A DNA stretch of 64,000 nt from Toxoplasma gondii ME49. Taxonomy: Eukaryota; Apicomplexa; Conoidasida; Eucoccidiorida; Sarcocystidae. The translations under genes and the position numbers were made by a program. Under the pieces are notes generated by a model, which worked only from the letters and a program-made list of their open reading frames with translations, did not search any database and was not told where the DNA came from. This document shows, in pieces, positions 1 through 12,168 of the stretch (positions are counted from its first letter, which is position 1; each line of letters begins with the position of its first letter). The DNA is taken from assembly GCF_000006565.2 (NCBI RefSeq), contig NC_031469.1:1880583-1944582 (forward strand), in the 5' to 3' direction.

Positions 1-1227
1 GGGACGCTGCAGCCTTTTTCGTTTTTTCTTCACTTCTGCACAAGTGAAAGCGGCGCATGCAGAAAGCGCCTCCAGACTCAACTCCTGCGGCGCATGTCCC
101 CAGAGCCGATCTCTGCTCTTTGAGCAGACGCCTGCATCAGGCATTCACGCTCACGAAGAGACAGAGGAGGGATGAATGCGTATGTGTGCATTGAAACGGT
201 TTGATCCAGGTCGACATCGAATGGGTGGTGCGTTGTTTCAAATACTCTGATTGACAGAAAAGGCGACAGAAGACTGAAAATACCCCGGAGAACAGACAAA
301 GGGAAAAAGGTCCAGGTGTACGGAGCATTGACAAATGCGCGACAACAGGTAGTTCTGCGCGTCGACTCAAATCCTCGAACATGACAGCAACAGGAAAGCC
401 ACGAAACAGGTCGAGTGCCATCTGAATCTGTATAGAACGACCCGTCCAGTGGCTGCAGGGTGACACAGACCAAACGATTGTCACTGCTTGCAGGGTGCAA
501 TGGCCATTTCTCTCTTCCGGCAGACACACGACCTACAGACACACGCGCGAGTGGACATACACTTCGCCGCGTCAATTCACATTTGTTCTCAGAATGCAGA
601 TGGCAGAGGCCGCACTCTGGTATCAGAAAAAAGCACACAAACCACTTCGCTGCTCGATCGACGGAAGTCTCTTTAAAAGAACGTGTGTGCACTGTATTGC
701 TTCTCTCTTTGAGATTTCCCCAGAGTTTTTCAGTCGTTTCACCATCTCTTGGCGGCCTGCCTGTGGACCTCGAAAGGTTCCTGAGAGATCTTCCGGGTCC
801 CCTGCTCCACCGCAGAAGTGCATGCAGCTGCTCAAGAGCCTCAAATTTCCTTCCTTCTTTCTTCGGGGGCCTTTGTGAGCATGCGCATACGTCTGCGGCA
901 TGTCTCGCCCTTGTCCCTCATGTCGCTTCACTTTTCTCCTTCCAGCCGTCTCGTGGTTTGTTCTTGCTCCTCTCTGCTGTCTCTCTGCCGGAGCGTTTCC
1001 TCGAGGCGACACTGCAAGCTCTCTCTCTCTCCAGCATGGCCAGGTGGTGTCTCTCTGTCTCACATTCTCCATCCCAAGGGAGTTTCAGAAAACGTTCATT
1101 TGCTTCTTCACTTGCTTTTACCGGCATCCTTTTCCTGCTTCACAGCAGATCTTCATTTCTCTCTTCTAGATCCTGGCGCTCCTCTTTCTTCTTTCCTCTT
1201 AGATCACGACGCATTCTTCTTCGTCTC

Positions 1228-3873
1228 TCAGTTCGTCTCGGTGGCGGCCTCCTTTTCCTTCGCAGACGGGAGAGGCTGCTGACAGGGAGGCAGTGCGGCG
1301 GCGATCGCGCGCCACGCTTCCTCTCGAAGCTCGTCCTGAAAAAAAATCCTCGAACTTTCCATGAGTCTCCTGTGCAGCCTCTACATTCCAAGGTACGATT
1401 CAAGAATAATAAGGGCAAGATGTTCATTAGATCAAACTTCCAAGTGTTTCGAACATAAAAAACAGGGTCCTGTGTGTCTCCCTCTGTGTTTATTCCAGTC
1501 TCAAAGTACCAGAAGCCATGTGATCTAGATAGTATAACGGGGTATTAGACCGAACCTGCGATAAATGTATCTTGGATGATTGTATACTAGCGGCTATAAA
1601 TGTCAATCAAACATGCGGATTTTAGGTTTTCCCTTGCATTCACTTCACCGCTGGACTTCCCACCCGAGGGGCCGCAACTTCCTTTCTCTTTCTCTTGTTC
1701 GGTGTCTTTCTTTCTTTCTCCCTCTCCTCCCCGTCCTGCGTTCACCTCTCTTCAACTTTTTTCCTTCCTCTGCTCTTATCTTTCTCTCCCTCTCTCTCCC
1801 CTCTCGTCCTGTCAACCGCTTCTCGCTTTTCGCTGCGTTTCTGCCCTCGCTTACAGGCGTCTTGTCGGCAGACGAGAGCGGGGGGTGCACGACGACCCTC
1901 AAGGTCCCCGGTGGCGGTGGCCCAGGAGGAAAGAGAGAATTTGCAGGCAGCAGCAGGTGGGTGCCGACGACGGTTATCGGAACGACTCGGACGCGCGTCT
2001 GGCGACAGAAAGTCAGCGAGGCCGCGGCGCGCATGCAGAAACGAGAGATCGGAAAAAGACAGGAAACAGAGCGAAAGAGAGAAGGAGGAACCAAAGAGAA
2101 AAAAGGACGACGACTGAGCGCAAGGAAGAAGCCGGACCGACGAAGGAAAACACAACGAGAGAGGAAGAAAGCCGGAAAGTCCCTGGACCTTACCTGGCGC
2201 GCTAAGCGAAAAACGCCGCCTTTGTCGAAAGGCCGCAGTCGCCCGTCGGCGCTCCGAGTACCTTCTGGAAAGGCGACGAGAGCTACTCCTTCTTCCCCTC
2301 TCGCGTTGTGTGTCTCCCCGTCGCGTTCTGCGTCGCCAGCAAGGCGGCGCACAGCCGTCGACTGTGGCGGCGCCTTTCGCTTGAGGAGACGCAGGGCCTC
2401 TCGAAAGAGGGCCAGATGGCTGGTGGGGGAGTCGCGGTCGACGGTGGGGCATCCTGAGAGCCGAAGGGCGAGGCCGACGACCGGCGCCGACAGCAACTCC
2501 ACCTTCGCGATGAAGCGGAGACACCTGGGAACCGCTGCTGCGATGTACGCGACGTCCATAAGTGAGCAGTGGTTCGCGACAAAGATCACGTTCTCCTCCG
2601 GAGGCGGGAGATTCTCCGCACCGGAAACCTCTGGCTGGCACCCCACAAGCCACGAAAAAGCGCCTCCCCACAAGGTGTTAATGCGCCAAGCAATCCGCTG
2701 ACATCGGTCCTGCAAATACTCCCGCCACCACTGACGACATGAAGCAGCAGAACATGAAGAAGATGGAAAAGAAGACGTCAAGCGCGAGAAGAGAGAAGAG
2801 CAGGCGAGAGCGGGTCGTGAGAGCGCGAGAGTCGTGAGACCTTGGTGAGTGCGAAGAGCCGTCCACCAAATGCCGCCGGTGACGACAGAGGTGAAAACGA
2901 AGTGGAGGCCGAAGAAGGAGAGGGAACGAGAGAAGGCCGCGAGTTTCTCCCCCAGAGAGGAAGAGCCTCGACGCGCGCATGCGGTTCTCTGCGAAGACTC
3001 GTGGGGAGACACTCCTGCCTCGCTCGCCTCAGACGCGACGCAGGCGCCGATGCCATTTCCCGCCCAGAGAGAAGAGAAGGGGAGAGGACAAGAAGAACGA
3101 GGCGAACAGAGCGGAGGCCATCGAGCAGGTGGAGAGAGCAGAAACGACTCCGGTGAACCGCAAGAAGTCTCCCGCAGAGAACAGGGACGAGGCGTGGAGG
3201 TCGAAGAGACGCACGGAGCGCCGAAGCGAAGGGAGCGCCCGCGTTGGACAGCTTGGCAGGCGTCGCGACTCAGAAGGAAAGACGCCTGCGGCAACATGCA
3301 CGAGCCGGAAGGCAGGAAACAAGGCAACGCCCCGCAGGACATGCCGCCGGGTGTCCACGCATGTCGAACGCAGTCGCGCGTCCCGAATGACCTGCGAATC
3401 GACCGAGCACAGACGCGCTTTCGCGTTTCGCCTTGCGGCTTTGCACCGAGTGTCTGAAAACGACGAACAGGAACAAAGGTCGCGTCGCCGAGATTCCCTG
3501 CCTGGGAAACGAATGGGGTCGAGCCGCGTGGAAGTCTTGCGGATGGCCCAGCAGGAGGCCTCCGTGGGGAAGAAGAGGGAGCAGCGCCTACGGCGAGGGT
3601 GGCGAAAACGACGCAGAACAGGAAGAGCCGCGAGACGCATGAAGACGACCAGCGTCTCGGCGACGCGCAGAGCCGCGCGGCTCGACTTCCCTTTTTGCCT
3701 GGGTTCTGTGTTCCAGAAGAAGAGAGTCCGAGAGGAGAGAGCCGCCGAGCTGCAGCAGAGTTGCGGGATCTGCTCGACGAAAGAGCTCGCACGCGGCGGC
3801 GTTTCTTCTCCGGAGGTGTGCCTCCCGCCATGTCATCTGGTTTTTTCTGGAAGGACGTTCTCGCGCCCTCCAT
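1228..3873 (-). CDS. ATS2: 1-acyl-glycerol-3-phosphate acyltransferase, apicoplast type (ATS2-like)
   Basis: Transfers an acyl chain from acyl-ACP or acyl-CoA to lysophosphatidic acid, giving phosphatidic acid. Three phase-0 exons: 3873–2194, 1998–1855 and 1335–1228 (about 643 residues). The PlsC acyltransferase domain shows the catalytic box NHCSLMD (residues about 434–440; H435, D440) and the substrate box FPEGTRSADGRLRPFDKGG (from about 535). Exon 2 gives VRVVPITVVGTH. The 35-codon last exon gives DELREEAWRAIAAALPP, the usual LPAAT tail. A long basic, Ser-rich N-terminus with a hydrophobic segment near 83–97, then a Ser/Arg-rich stretch, fits bipartite plastid targeting, and a second hydrophobic segment lies near 318–337. 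The start at 3873 is chosen because the frame upstream is unconserved in style; 3831 is an alternative. An intron inside exon 1 (about residues 340–381) is possible but no phase-matched splice pair was found. The function is firm; the apicoplast/ATS2 assignment is inference. Confidence 0.8.
1534..1590. repeat. dispersed repeat, copy A
   Basis: Shares the core taacggggtNttagaccgaN-cctgcg, and then a taaatg-atc-tgga-gattg-ata stretch, with 11184–11243. It lies in the last intron of the acyltransferase gene. The origin is unknown. Confidence 0.5.
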
Positions 3874-6656
3874 TGCCGGTGTCAGCTCCTCTGCTCGGAG
3901 AGACAAGCGGGGACGAGGTTTTCTTCTCGCTCTTGTCCTCTTCCCACTCGACAGACGGCGACGCATGCGAAGGAGGCCGAAGGACTCGAACTCCTCCCGG
4001 CACAGGAGATGACGTCTACTGTTTCCTTCTGCAGACGCTACGGCGCAGCAGATGCCTCCGGCAGAACGTGTATCCTTTTCACCGCCTCGACGAATCTTTT
4101 GGAGCTCCGCGAGGTGACGGGTGCAACAAGTGGAGAGAGGCGAGAAGCATGAAGACGACAGCGAGGTGCCAGCGTCAAAGCGCGAAGCAGAAATCGACGA
4201 GAAGGCGAACGCGGAGCAGAGACGATGCTTCTTCGCTGCAACCTGCCTCGACTCCACCTTACGCCCACCACGCTTCTGTCGCGAGGGCGCATGCGTCAGA
4301 AAAGCCGGAATGAACTGTGAGAGAGACAGGCAAGAGAGAGGAGGAGAGCCAACGCCCTCCATCGCTCGGTGTGAGCGGCCTGTTGCTCCTTCCCCACATG
4401 AAGACGAACGAGCAGCGAAGAAGGCGCTTGACAAAACGGTATGGGCGAAGATCCGAGAAGTCGAAAAGAATTCGTGGTGCCTCGCGTCTCGTCTCCCCCG
4501 CTTCCCTGGGCTTCCCCGTCTCTCTCCACTCGCGGAACCAGACAGCCGCGCCTTCGCCAGGTGTACACACACTCAGCGAGTGTAGACCCGCAGGAAAGAG
4601 CGCGGAAAAGTGTGTCTTTCCGCTGCGCTCCAAGTGGAGATGGAGACCGGCCCAGGAAAAGTGAGGGAAGCCGGGAACTACGCTTCTCGTGGCGGTGGCC
4701 GCTCGGAGAGACTGTGTCGATTTCCTCTCGTCCCCCGACAGGTCTCCTCGCCAAGTTACACGGAAGCCTCACAGTTCATGCAGAAAAAGGAGACAGAGTT
4801 GAAACCGGGCGCGCAAAGTCCGCGTGTAAAAGGTCGACGAACTCGATTCACGGGTGCCAGCTGCGCCCGGCTTTGCTGCTGAACACTGCGTGTGCGTACA
4901 TCTGACAGGTCTTCCAGAGAACCTACGAGGCCGTCGAGAAAAAGACAAGTCGAAACATTTTCAGAGCAAGTTCCTCTTCGCTCGAGAACCGAGGCGGAAG
5001 ACTGCATGCACACCTGAGCAGATGCCTCGACAGAAAAGTTATCTCGTGCCGCGCTGTACGCGAAACCGGGGCTCACTGAAGGAGATCGATTCGCGTCGTC
5101 CAGCAAGAAGGCGTGGAAAGAAAACTGTGACGAAGAACTGACGAATCGAGGACAGCTTCCCCGAAGACGGAAATGGGAGGCGCAGGGGTACACACATGAA
5201 ATACAACGGCGATCCCCGGGAAGAGTCGGGGTTTGCTCCCTCCGTCCGCACCGGAAAAAAGCTGATATTATCTACGAACATACTCAGGAGAGACGTTTAG
5301 CGGGAGAAAGGAAACGCAGAGATGCTCTATTTAGAAAACGGACTGTAAATGGCGAGGTAGAAGCCGCTTTTCTGTAGCTCGGCGCACGGTCGGTGGGAGC
5401 AGCTTTGCTAGGAACCCCCAGCGCTGTCTCGGCGTCCGCGTCTTCGAAAAGATGGGGACGGAGTGAGGGAAATTCGACAGGTTTCCGCCTGTTTTTTGTT
5501 AAAAGCCATCCAAAGGTGACGACAACAAAGCTTGGAGTTGGAAAAGAAAAGAAAACAGGGGAAGGGGGAATGCGGAAAGCGGCTTCCTGCCCTCAACTCG
5601 ACGACGTAGTCCAGGCTCACACTTTCGCTACGAAAAGACACGGATGTTGGCATTTCAATCGGCGATTGTTGCTCTTTTTGCACCCGAAGAGTTGCTTGTC
5701 TATGTATCCTGCGAGATCGCTGCAGGGAATGCCTGGCTGTTTGTGGGAGGGAAGCGGGAACTGGTCTCTGGCGAGGCTACTTAAGAAAGGTCTTCGCTTA
5801 CCGGATCTAAGGTCTCATCTGCTCTTTGCGGCCGTCATGTTACGGCCGCGCTTACTCACGCACAGACTCTCCTCTACTGCTGGCGAGACGAAAACATGGA
5901 TTTCTTTGCCACAAGTTCTTCTCTGAGTTGCTTGTCAATTATTTGTGCTGCGGTTTCCCAGAAAAGGAGAAACCGTTCACATTCGAAGGAGGTACGCGGT
6001 AGGGACTCGCAGCAGCCGTGTGATTATTATAGATCGATACGTTGTTGTTTCGTGTCGAAAGAGACTTGGCGGCAAAGCAACTCGCACACACAAAAACAGA
6101 TGCGAGCACCGATCGCCTTCTAGAGGTGCCCTGCAGAAGTCGCACGAAACGGGACTTCAAGGATGTCGCATGTTACGACAGCGCGAAGGCAGTTTCTCCC
6201 CCGAGACTTTCAGAAGCACAGGCGGACTTGGGGAGTGTTTCATGTCGCTCCACGTAAAAGATCGACCACTTTTTTGTGCGATACAGAACGGCCGCGTTCG
6301 TCGGGAAGCTGCCTTTGCTGGCAAGGCCTTCCAAGCAGTCAACATACCACACTCTTATCCTGGGAGACAGAGAGTGTCACGAGTCGAAGACTCTTTGCCT
6401 CGAACCGGAAACTGTGCAGCTCTTAGCTCTTACGTTACGCGCAAACTCATGTGTTACAGACTTTGAGAGGGCGCAAGAGAGCAAAGACAGCGCAATCAAG
6501 ATTCCGAGAAATCCCTCAGTGTGTATTCATTGCACGGGCAGATCGCCCCAACCCATGATCTGTCGATGCTCTTAACGTTCTCAGTGCCGCCTCTGGACGG
6601 AGGTTTTCCCGCCGTCTTCGACGTGGTGTGTGAGAGTCGCAAAATCAAATGCCCGA
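3874..6656. other. intergenic, no gene supported
   Basis: This stretch holds the 5' flank of the acyltransferase gene and the 3' flank of the next minus-strand gene. Open frames on both strands have arginine/serine-biased or stop-rich translations, no domain, and no consistent splice chain. The region presumably contains the acyltransferase promoter and 5' UTR, but no motif can be singled out. Confidence 0.5.
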
Positions 6657-9420
6657 TTACTCCGATGCGTTCGTGCGGTGTTTTTCAACAGGGAACCGAC
6701 CTACGACAGCGGCTGCCTCCCGAGAACTCAGTGCTTCAGTCAGTAGACAGTTTAGAGTGAATCGCACAAGGAAAGCCGAGCACAGGAATGTTGCGTTTTT
6801 TGCGAGGCATTGTCCTGATTCTCTACTTCTCATCCATTGTATAGCCCAGCCAAGACAGAGAGTGTCACAGGAAACACGCACACTCAGTCTCGCCGGCTTC
6901 AACCGGTGGAAACGTCTGAGTGTCTCCGGATGACTGCGGCCATACGCGTTCAGGGTGTTCGCGTGGCGCATCAGAGACAGAAATCCCATCACATCTACTG
7001 GTGACCGCGCTCCTGTATGGGTGACGAGGCTCCCGCTAAAGGCCAGGGGCAAGGGATAGTCGAGAGACGGATCTGGGGCTTCGTCAATCTTTCGAGCTTT
7101 GTGAAACGCCACCAGGCGGGCTGTCAGCTCGAGGAAACAGAACGCCACGCTCCACACAGACAGCACATGCTCAGAGGCATCCACGAAACGCGAGAAAGAG
7201 GAGATTCGCCTCGTCTGGAAAGCCGCAGACTCGAAACTCGAGGTAACCGTTCGCGACCGATCCACCATGCCAAGATGCTCTGGAAAGTGCAAAGCAGAGA
7301 AGAGGGTCCGAGCCAGCAATGCGTCAAAGGCAGAAACAAACACCTCGGGGCCTCTCTGCACTGAAAGAGAACGAGGCGAAACCCAGGTGCGACCTCAGCA
7401 GCGAAGGCGACAATCGGCACAGAGGCCTCTCGATGAGAAAGCAAATGCTTGCCGGTCTTCTTCCACACGGAGAACGAAGATCTTGGAGCAAGCAACTCAG
7501 AGAGAGGGGTAAAGCTGGCGCTGCTCCACGGAGAGCCTCCTCGGAACCGTATTTGAGAAACAGATCTAGGAATCCCGCCCAGATGAGTGCAGTGCCGCAG
7601 GGAGAACCGTGGAGAAAGAGAGACGCAGTAAGAAAGAGAAAGGGAGAGACAAAGAAGTCGAGGAGGAAAGAGACACAGCGAGGCCAGAAAGATCAACAGA
7701 GAGGGGGCGGAGAAAGAGCCGCAGTCGGAGCGAGGGAGAGAAAGACATGGAAAGAGAGAGAAAAGGAGTTGATCCTTACCGAATTCGATGGCATCGGCTT
7801 CGCGAGCTGACACATGTCCTACGTCTCTCTCTGAGATGGCCACAGCTACCTTTGCAGCGCCGAGGCAGACCATCACGACGGCAGATAACGGGTGGAGGGA
7901 CCCTCCACCAGAGGGTCCTGCGACAGGAAGCATCACCGTGTAGAGCTTCTCCAGTCTCCCATCCCTGCGCATTCGAAAGGTTATCGATGGCTGAACCTGG
8001 GCAATATGGCCGTGGTTGTAGTATGCTTCCACGCGAGTCATGCTCGACACAGCGCCTCGCGCGTACGTCGGACCTGAGTGCATGCAGAGAGACGAGAACT
8101 CGACTTCCGAAGACAACCGTCACGACAGCAGCAACGTCCTGGCGAAGCGCGAGCCGCAGAGAAGAGTACTCAGCGGAAGAAGCGCACATGCGTCGGTTCC
8201 TTCAAACGCGCGCCACACACCGCGGGGCTCCATTTGCACTACATGCGGGTGGCGCGTGGTGGTCTCCACACAAAAGAGCGTTGGGATCCGGAAGAGAAAG
8301 AGACTCCAGACGAAGACGAGGGGGCCGACTCGGAAGGAGAAAGACGCAATTGAGTAAAGAGATGAGACACACAGAGAAGGAGAGCGAGAGAGGAAGAGAA
8401 CGACGGAAAGGGAGAAGGAGAAAAAGCGCAAGCAGGATACAAAGCGAGGAAAAGGCACACAAGGAGAGACTTGGAGACACGGAAGAAGCGTAACGTTTTC
8501 ACTTCCTACCGAATTTTGGAAAGCGTTTCCCCCACGTAGAACCAGTTCCACCAAAGCGAAGATCCTATTTGTACACGCGTCGCCTTCAGGTTGTTTTTTC
8601 ATAGATGAGCTCTCGAATACACTCGAGACTTCTCTGGAGATCCTTTGTGTAGGGAATTTCTCCTGTCGCAGTTTGAGTCCTTCTAAACACATCTACAGAC
8701 TCAACATTCCCCCATGATCTCCGATGTGTGGTGTGTCCCGCCGCCCTTCGCGAGATTTTCTTCACGGCCCGTCTTGCCGTCTGTACAGGCGATAGTTCCA
8801 TCGCGTGTTTCTTCAAGAAGGACTTCGCCGGTGTTTTCTCTGAGCAAAACTTTTGATTTGTTTCCTTTGCTGAAGGCGAGAGAAGCGACAGCAGAGGCGA
8901 CGTGGATGGGCCGGGAACGCGAGGTTCTTCTGCGGCTTTCCGGGAAGTCTCTTTGTTCGGACAACGTCGAATTCTGACTGAGCTTGAATCTCTGGAACTG
9001 TCTCCGGGGTTCGAAGTCGTCTGCGGTTGCTGTCCGTTGAAGGTCGGTAGCTGTCGCGGTCTCGACACTGGAATTGATGTCGAGTGCAGCGGAGCGGCAA
9101 GTGCTTGTCATGCAGAGAGGAAGCAGAAAAGCCGCGAGAATCAAGCAGCCCGGGAGAGATCGAAGCGAAAACGATGCGTCTAGACGGCGCAGACGCAGGC
9201 CGAACGAGGCAACGAGACAGCAGGAACCTGCCCGCGGAGAGCAGAGAAACGAGGGAGAGGGTGGAGACTGAGAAGGTGAAGAAGAAAGGAAAGAGGAAGC
9301 AGTGGCGGACACAAAGGTCTGAGAACGGGGACGGGAGGAATGAGAAGTATGCGAGCGTCCCTCTGGAGAGATGCCCGTCGCCACGACGCGAGGCGCGACG
9401 CCCGCGGGTCTGGAACCCAT
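6657..9420 (-). CDS. unrecognised multi-exon protein with N-terminal membrane anchor
   Basis: Not recognised. The likely start is the ATG at 9420. The first exon carries a hydrophobic segment (LPGCLILAAFLLPLCM) and then a hydrophilic stretch to about 8760, which suggests a signal peptide or anchor. A well-formed exon near 8072–7788 contains MTRVEAYYNHGHIAQVQPS and SAVVMVCLGAAKVAVAISER and ends at a good donor (GAATTCG|gtaagg). A 3' exon from about 7360 to 6657 includes a hydrophobic stretch (VWSVAFCFLELTARLVAF). The next piece joins phase-correctly at 7580 (ttcctag|AT) to give FDLFLKYGSEEALRG. Between 7540 and 7360 the reading frame is ambiguous (see findings). It is likely a membrane or secretory-pathway protein. 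Exon boundaries apart from the donor near 7787 and the acceptor near 7580 are uncertain. Confidence 0.5.
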
Positions 9421-12168
9421 CACGCCCCAACGGCGGCTTTCAACGCAAGGGTTGCCCCTTTTTCGTCAGGAAGCGAAGGCGAACTCTGCAGAGTTCTGTA
9501 AGAATAGCAGCCTGCGGCACTGGGGAAGAAGCACAACAGAAAATGCAAATATATAGAGAGAGCAAATAGAGAGGTACGGATGCCGATGCAGAGAAATGTG
9601 AACGTGAATCGACAATGGGGGCCCTTCTCCTGTTGAGCTGTGTTTCACTGGTTAAGGGAATCGCATAGAAACGAAGCAGGGAGAACAGACGAGGTGGCAA
9701 CTCCGAGACGTTCAGGGCGCAGGTCGCGTATCGTTCTCAGTCTTGGCCGCGCTCGTTCTGGGAGGTCGGCAGCGTTCTGTTCTGTCTCCCTGCCTCTGTT
9801 GAAGAAAGCAGTTTCCTCGGTCTGCCAGTTTAAACAGGCGAGTTGAGTTCTTCAGAAAAAAGAATCCGTCTCGGCCGAGACGGTGGACCCGCTCAGCTTC
9901 TCCTCGCGTTTTTCTTATCTCGACTGCCTCGTTGCAACGTCGCCGTGGGCCCCTCGATGTTGCCTTTCGGCGAGGCATGTTTCGGCGCGTGTCCTCCAAA
10001 AGAGCGAAAAGAAACCGTACACTCTTCATGGAAAGGCTGGTACGGAACGGCTGCTTCCATCTGCCCATTTTTATATATCTCAGCGACAAAAAACTCGGTA
10101 GTGGTAGACCGTGGTCGATTACTCCTCGCTGGAATACTCGGTAGAGACCAGGCGTGCAACGCGAGAGTCGTCGGGAGTCCATCCTCGCCAGAAAAGCGGG
10201 AAATCAGTCCTGCCTCAGAGGCGATTTTCCCCACGACGAGAGTCCCGACCCTTCTGGAACGTGGTTCGTCGCTTGGTATCGCTGCTCCGAAGCGAAGGCG
10301 GTCGCCCCGCTGCGTTTCAAACAGCGAAGAGTGCTCTGCCAGATCAGGTGTCCTTCCCTTAAAGCAGGGTTTCCTGCATACCCTCTCGCGCCGCCTGGAG
10401 AGTGCCCGGCGATCGCAGAGCCTCTTCCAAGGCAAGGGTGGGGAAAAAACAAGAACTGAAGCAGCATGGAAGCACGCGGATGGTGAAATGGAAGCAGGTT
10501 GAGCCGCTGCATTCGAGAAAGAAAAAGGGGGGAAAGGAGTTTCGAGGCCTTCGAATTTGCCAGAGAAGCCGGGGAGGATAAAGCCCGGTGACTAAAAGGC
10601 GAAGCTCAAACAAGCGCAGGGTGCCCTTGGAAGAGTTCGCGTTGCAGTCCGTATTCAGGAATCTGGAAAACAGAGGCGCCACACGAAGTTGAATACGCAG
10701 GAGTTGTTGCATTTTCTCTGACTTGTCGTGGACAAGTTTCATACCGCGGTGTGGCTTCTTTTTCTGGAACAGCTAGGTAGTTCCTCGCATCCGCCTTCCC
10801 TATACTTATGAGTCGGAGCAAAACTGTCGGTCACACGGACAGAGTCGCAAGAAAGCACCGCCCCGGAGACGAGTTTTCGACGACAGCGTTCAACTCGTTA
10901 CACCTTTGTTGGGGTCGGAACTTACTCGTCTACTCACTTCGCTGCTGCACGCTCGTTGGAATTCCAGTTGCCGTTCACAGAACTAATAAAAACGTCCGTC
11001 GAGACGCGGCAGTCGGGTCAGCTGGGGAGTTGATCTCACCAGATGGGACGGCGTTCTCAGGACCATGTTACTGGGTACTGTCGTCATGCTGAATAGGCAA
11101 GATCCCTGTGGAAGCACACGTTCTTTCTCGCCCTTACCATGATGTGGAGGTAATTAACGAGAAATCCCGGGTGGTATGATGGACTAACGGGGTGTTAGAC
11201 CGAGCCTGCGTTAGAGTTAAATGCATCGTGGACGATTGCATATTGATTGCTCAGAGAATTATCAATGGCGAATTCCCGTGTACGTGGAAAACAGTGATTC
11301 GCGAGGCATCCCTGAAAGTTCAACTTTGTGAGGACTCTGGTCGCTGATAAGCAACGAAGTTAGACGAGCGCCACGAAAAGGAGACTGGTTCCGAGGGGAA
11401 GGAGTCCGTTAGATTTCCTGATGAGGACCGACACAGAGCGTGCACACCAAGGAACAAAACTTTACAACAGAGAGTGAAACTGAAACAACTCCTGAACACA
11501 AAACAGAAAGGGCGTATCAGAAGAGTTAAACGACTCGACGGAGCGGCGTGGTCTTCCCCGTCACCTGAGAATGGGGTGGGGAAGCTCTCTTCCCAGCGTC
11601 AACGGCTTCTGGCTTGTTACCCGCAACAAAACGTCACCACACTTGCCTTGGTGATCAACTTTGGAGTGGATCTCGAGGAATGCACGGGGTAGAACCGGAA
11701 CCAAAATAAAAGCCGGGACTCGCGAGGAGGCAGAAAGCCTCCTGGGTGGCGACGTGTGCGAAATGTGTACTCAAGTCTGAAGCAGATTTTTTCAGAGCTT
11801 AGTCGACTGCAGTGAAGCAAATTCAAGAAAAAGTTCAATTCGTACCTCCTAAGAAAGAACTGCACTGGCTCTTTCACCCGCCGTGGTCATCTTCAGTACC
11901 CAGTGTGTTCCGTAATGTTTCTGAATGTGCTTGTCTCTAGGCGAACCATGCTACGTAGATGTATCCAAACAGTGCCTATGCCTTAGAGTAATCCCACGTC
12001 TCAATAAGTGTTTTTCATCCAGAAGATCACTCTTACGTAGGCGTACAGAGCGAAGAATCCAGGAAAGCGTGTATCTGTTGATGCGCACCATCACACAGTC
12101 GATGATGGCACACGTTTGTTTCTGTTTTTCTTTGCAGCAGCGGCAATCAACCAGCAGGTGTTGGGGTT
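9421..12168. other. unresolved, mostly intergenic
   Basis: Between 9.64 and 10.74 kb, open frames of 100–220 codons overlap on both strands (for example + 9843–10502 and − 9893–10435), and neither has a recognisable domain. A coding exon here cannot be excluded. From 10.8 to 12.1 kb only short frames occur. Copy B of the dispersed repeat lies at 11184–11243. Confidence 0.4.
11184..11243. repeat. dispersed repeat, copy B
   Basis: Matches copy A (1534–1590) over about 25 bases with two mismatches, then over a second block after a roughly six-base insertion. Both copies are in the same orientation. Confidence 0.5.

Noticed and set aside
460..1458. 332-codon plus-strand ORF
   Set aside because: Leu/Ser/Arg-rich translation of pyrimidine-rich DNA with no domain; it overlaps the real last exon of the minus-strand acyltransferase.
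2979..4313. 444-codon plus-strand ORF
   Set aside because: Arg/Glu/Ser-rich shadow of the acyltransferase exon on the opposite strand.
7124..8116. Resemblance of the 6.7–9.4 kb protein to a polycystin/TRP channel (TRVEAYYN and Trp-rich pieces)
   Set aside because: Too few aligned features; no pore or S1–S6 pattern can be laid out, so no family is assigned.
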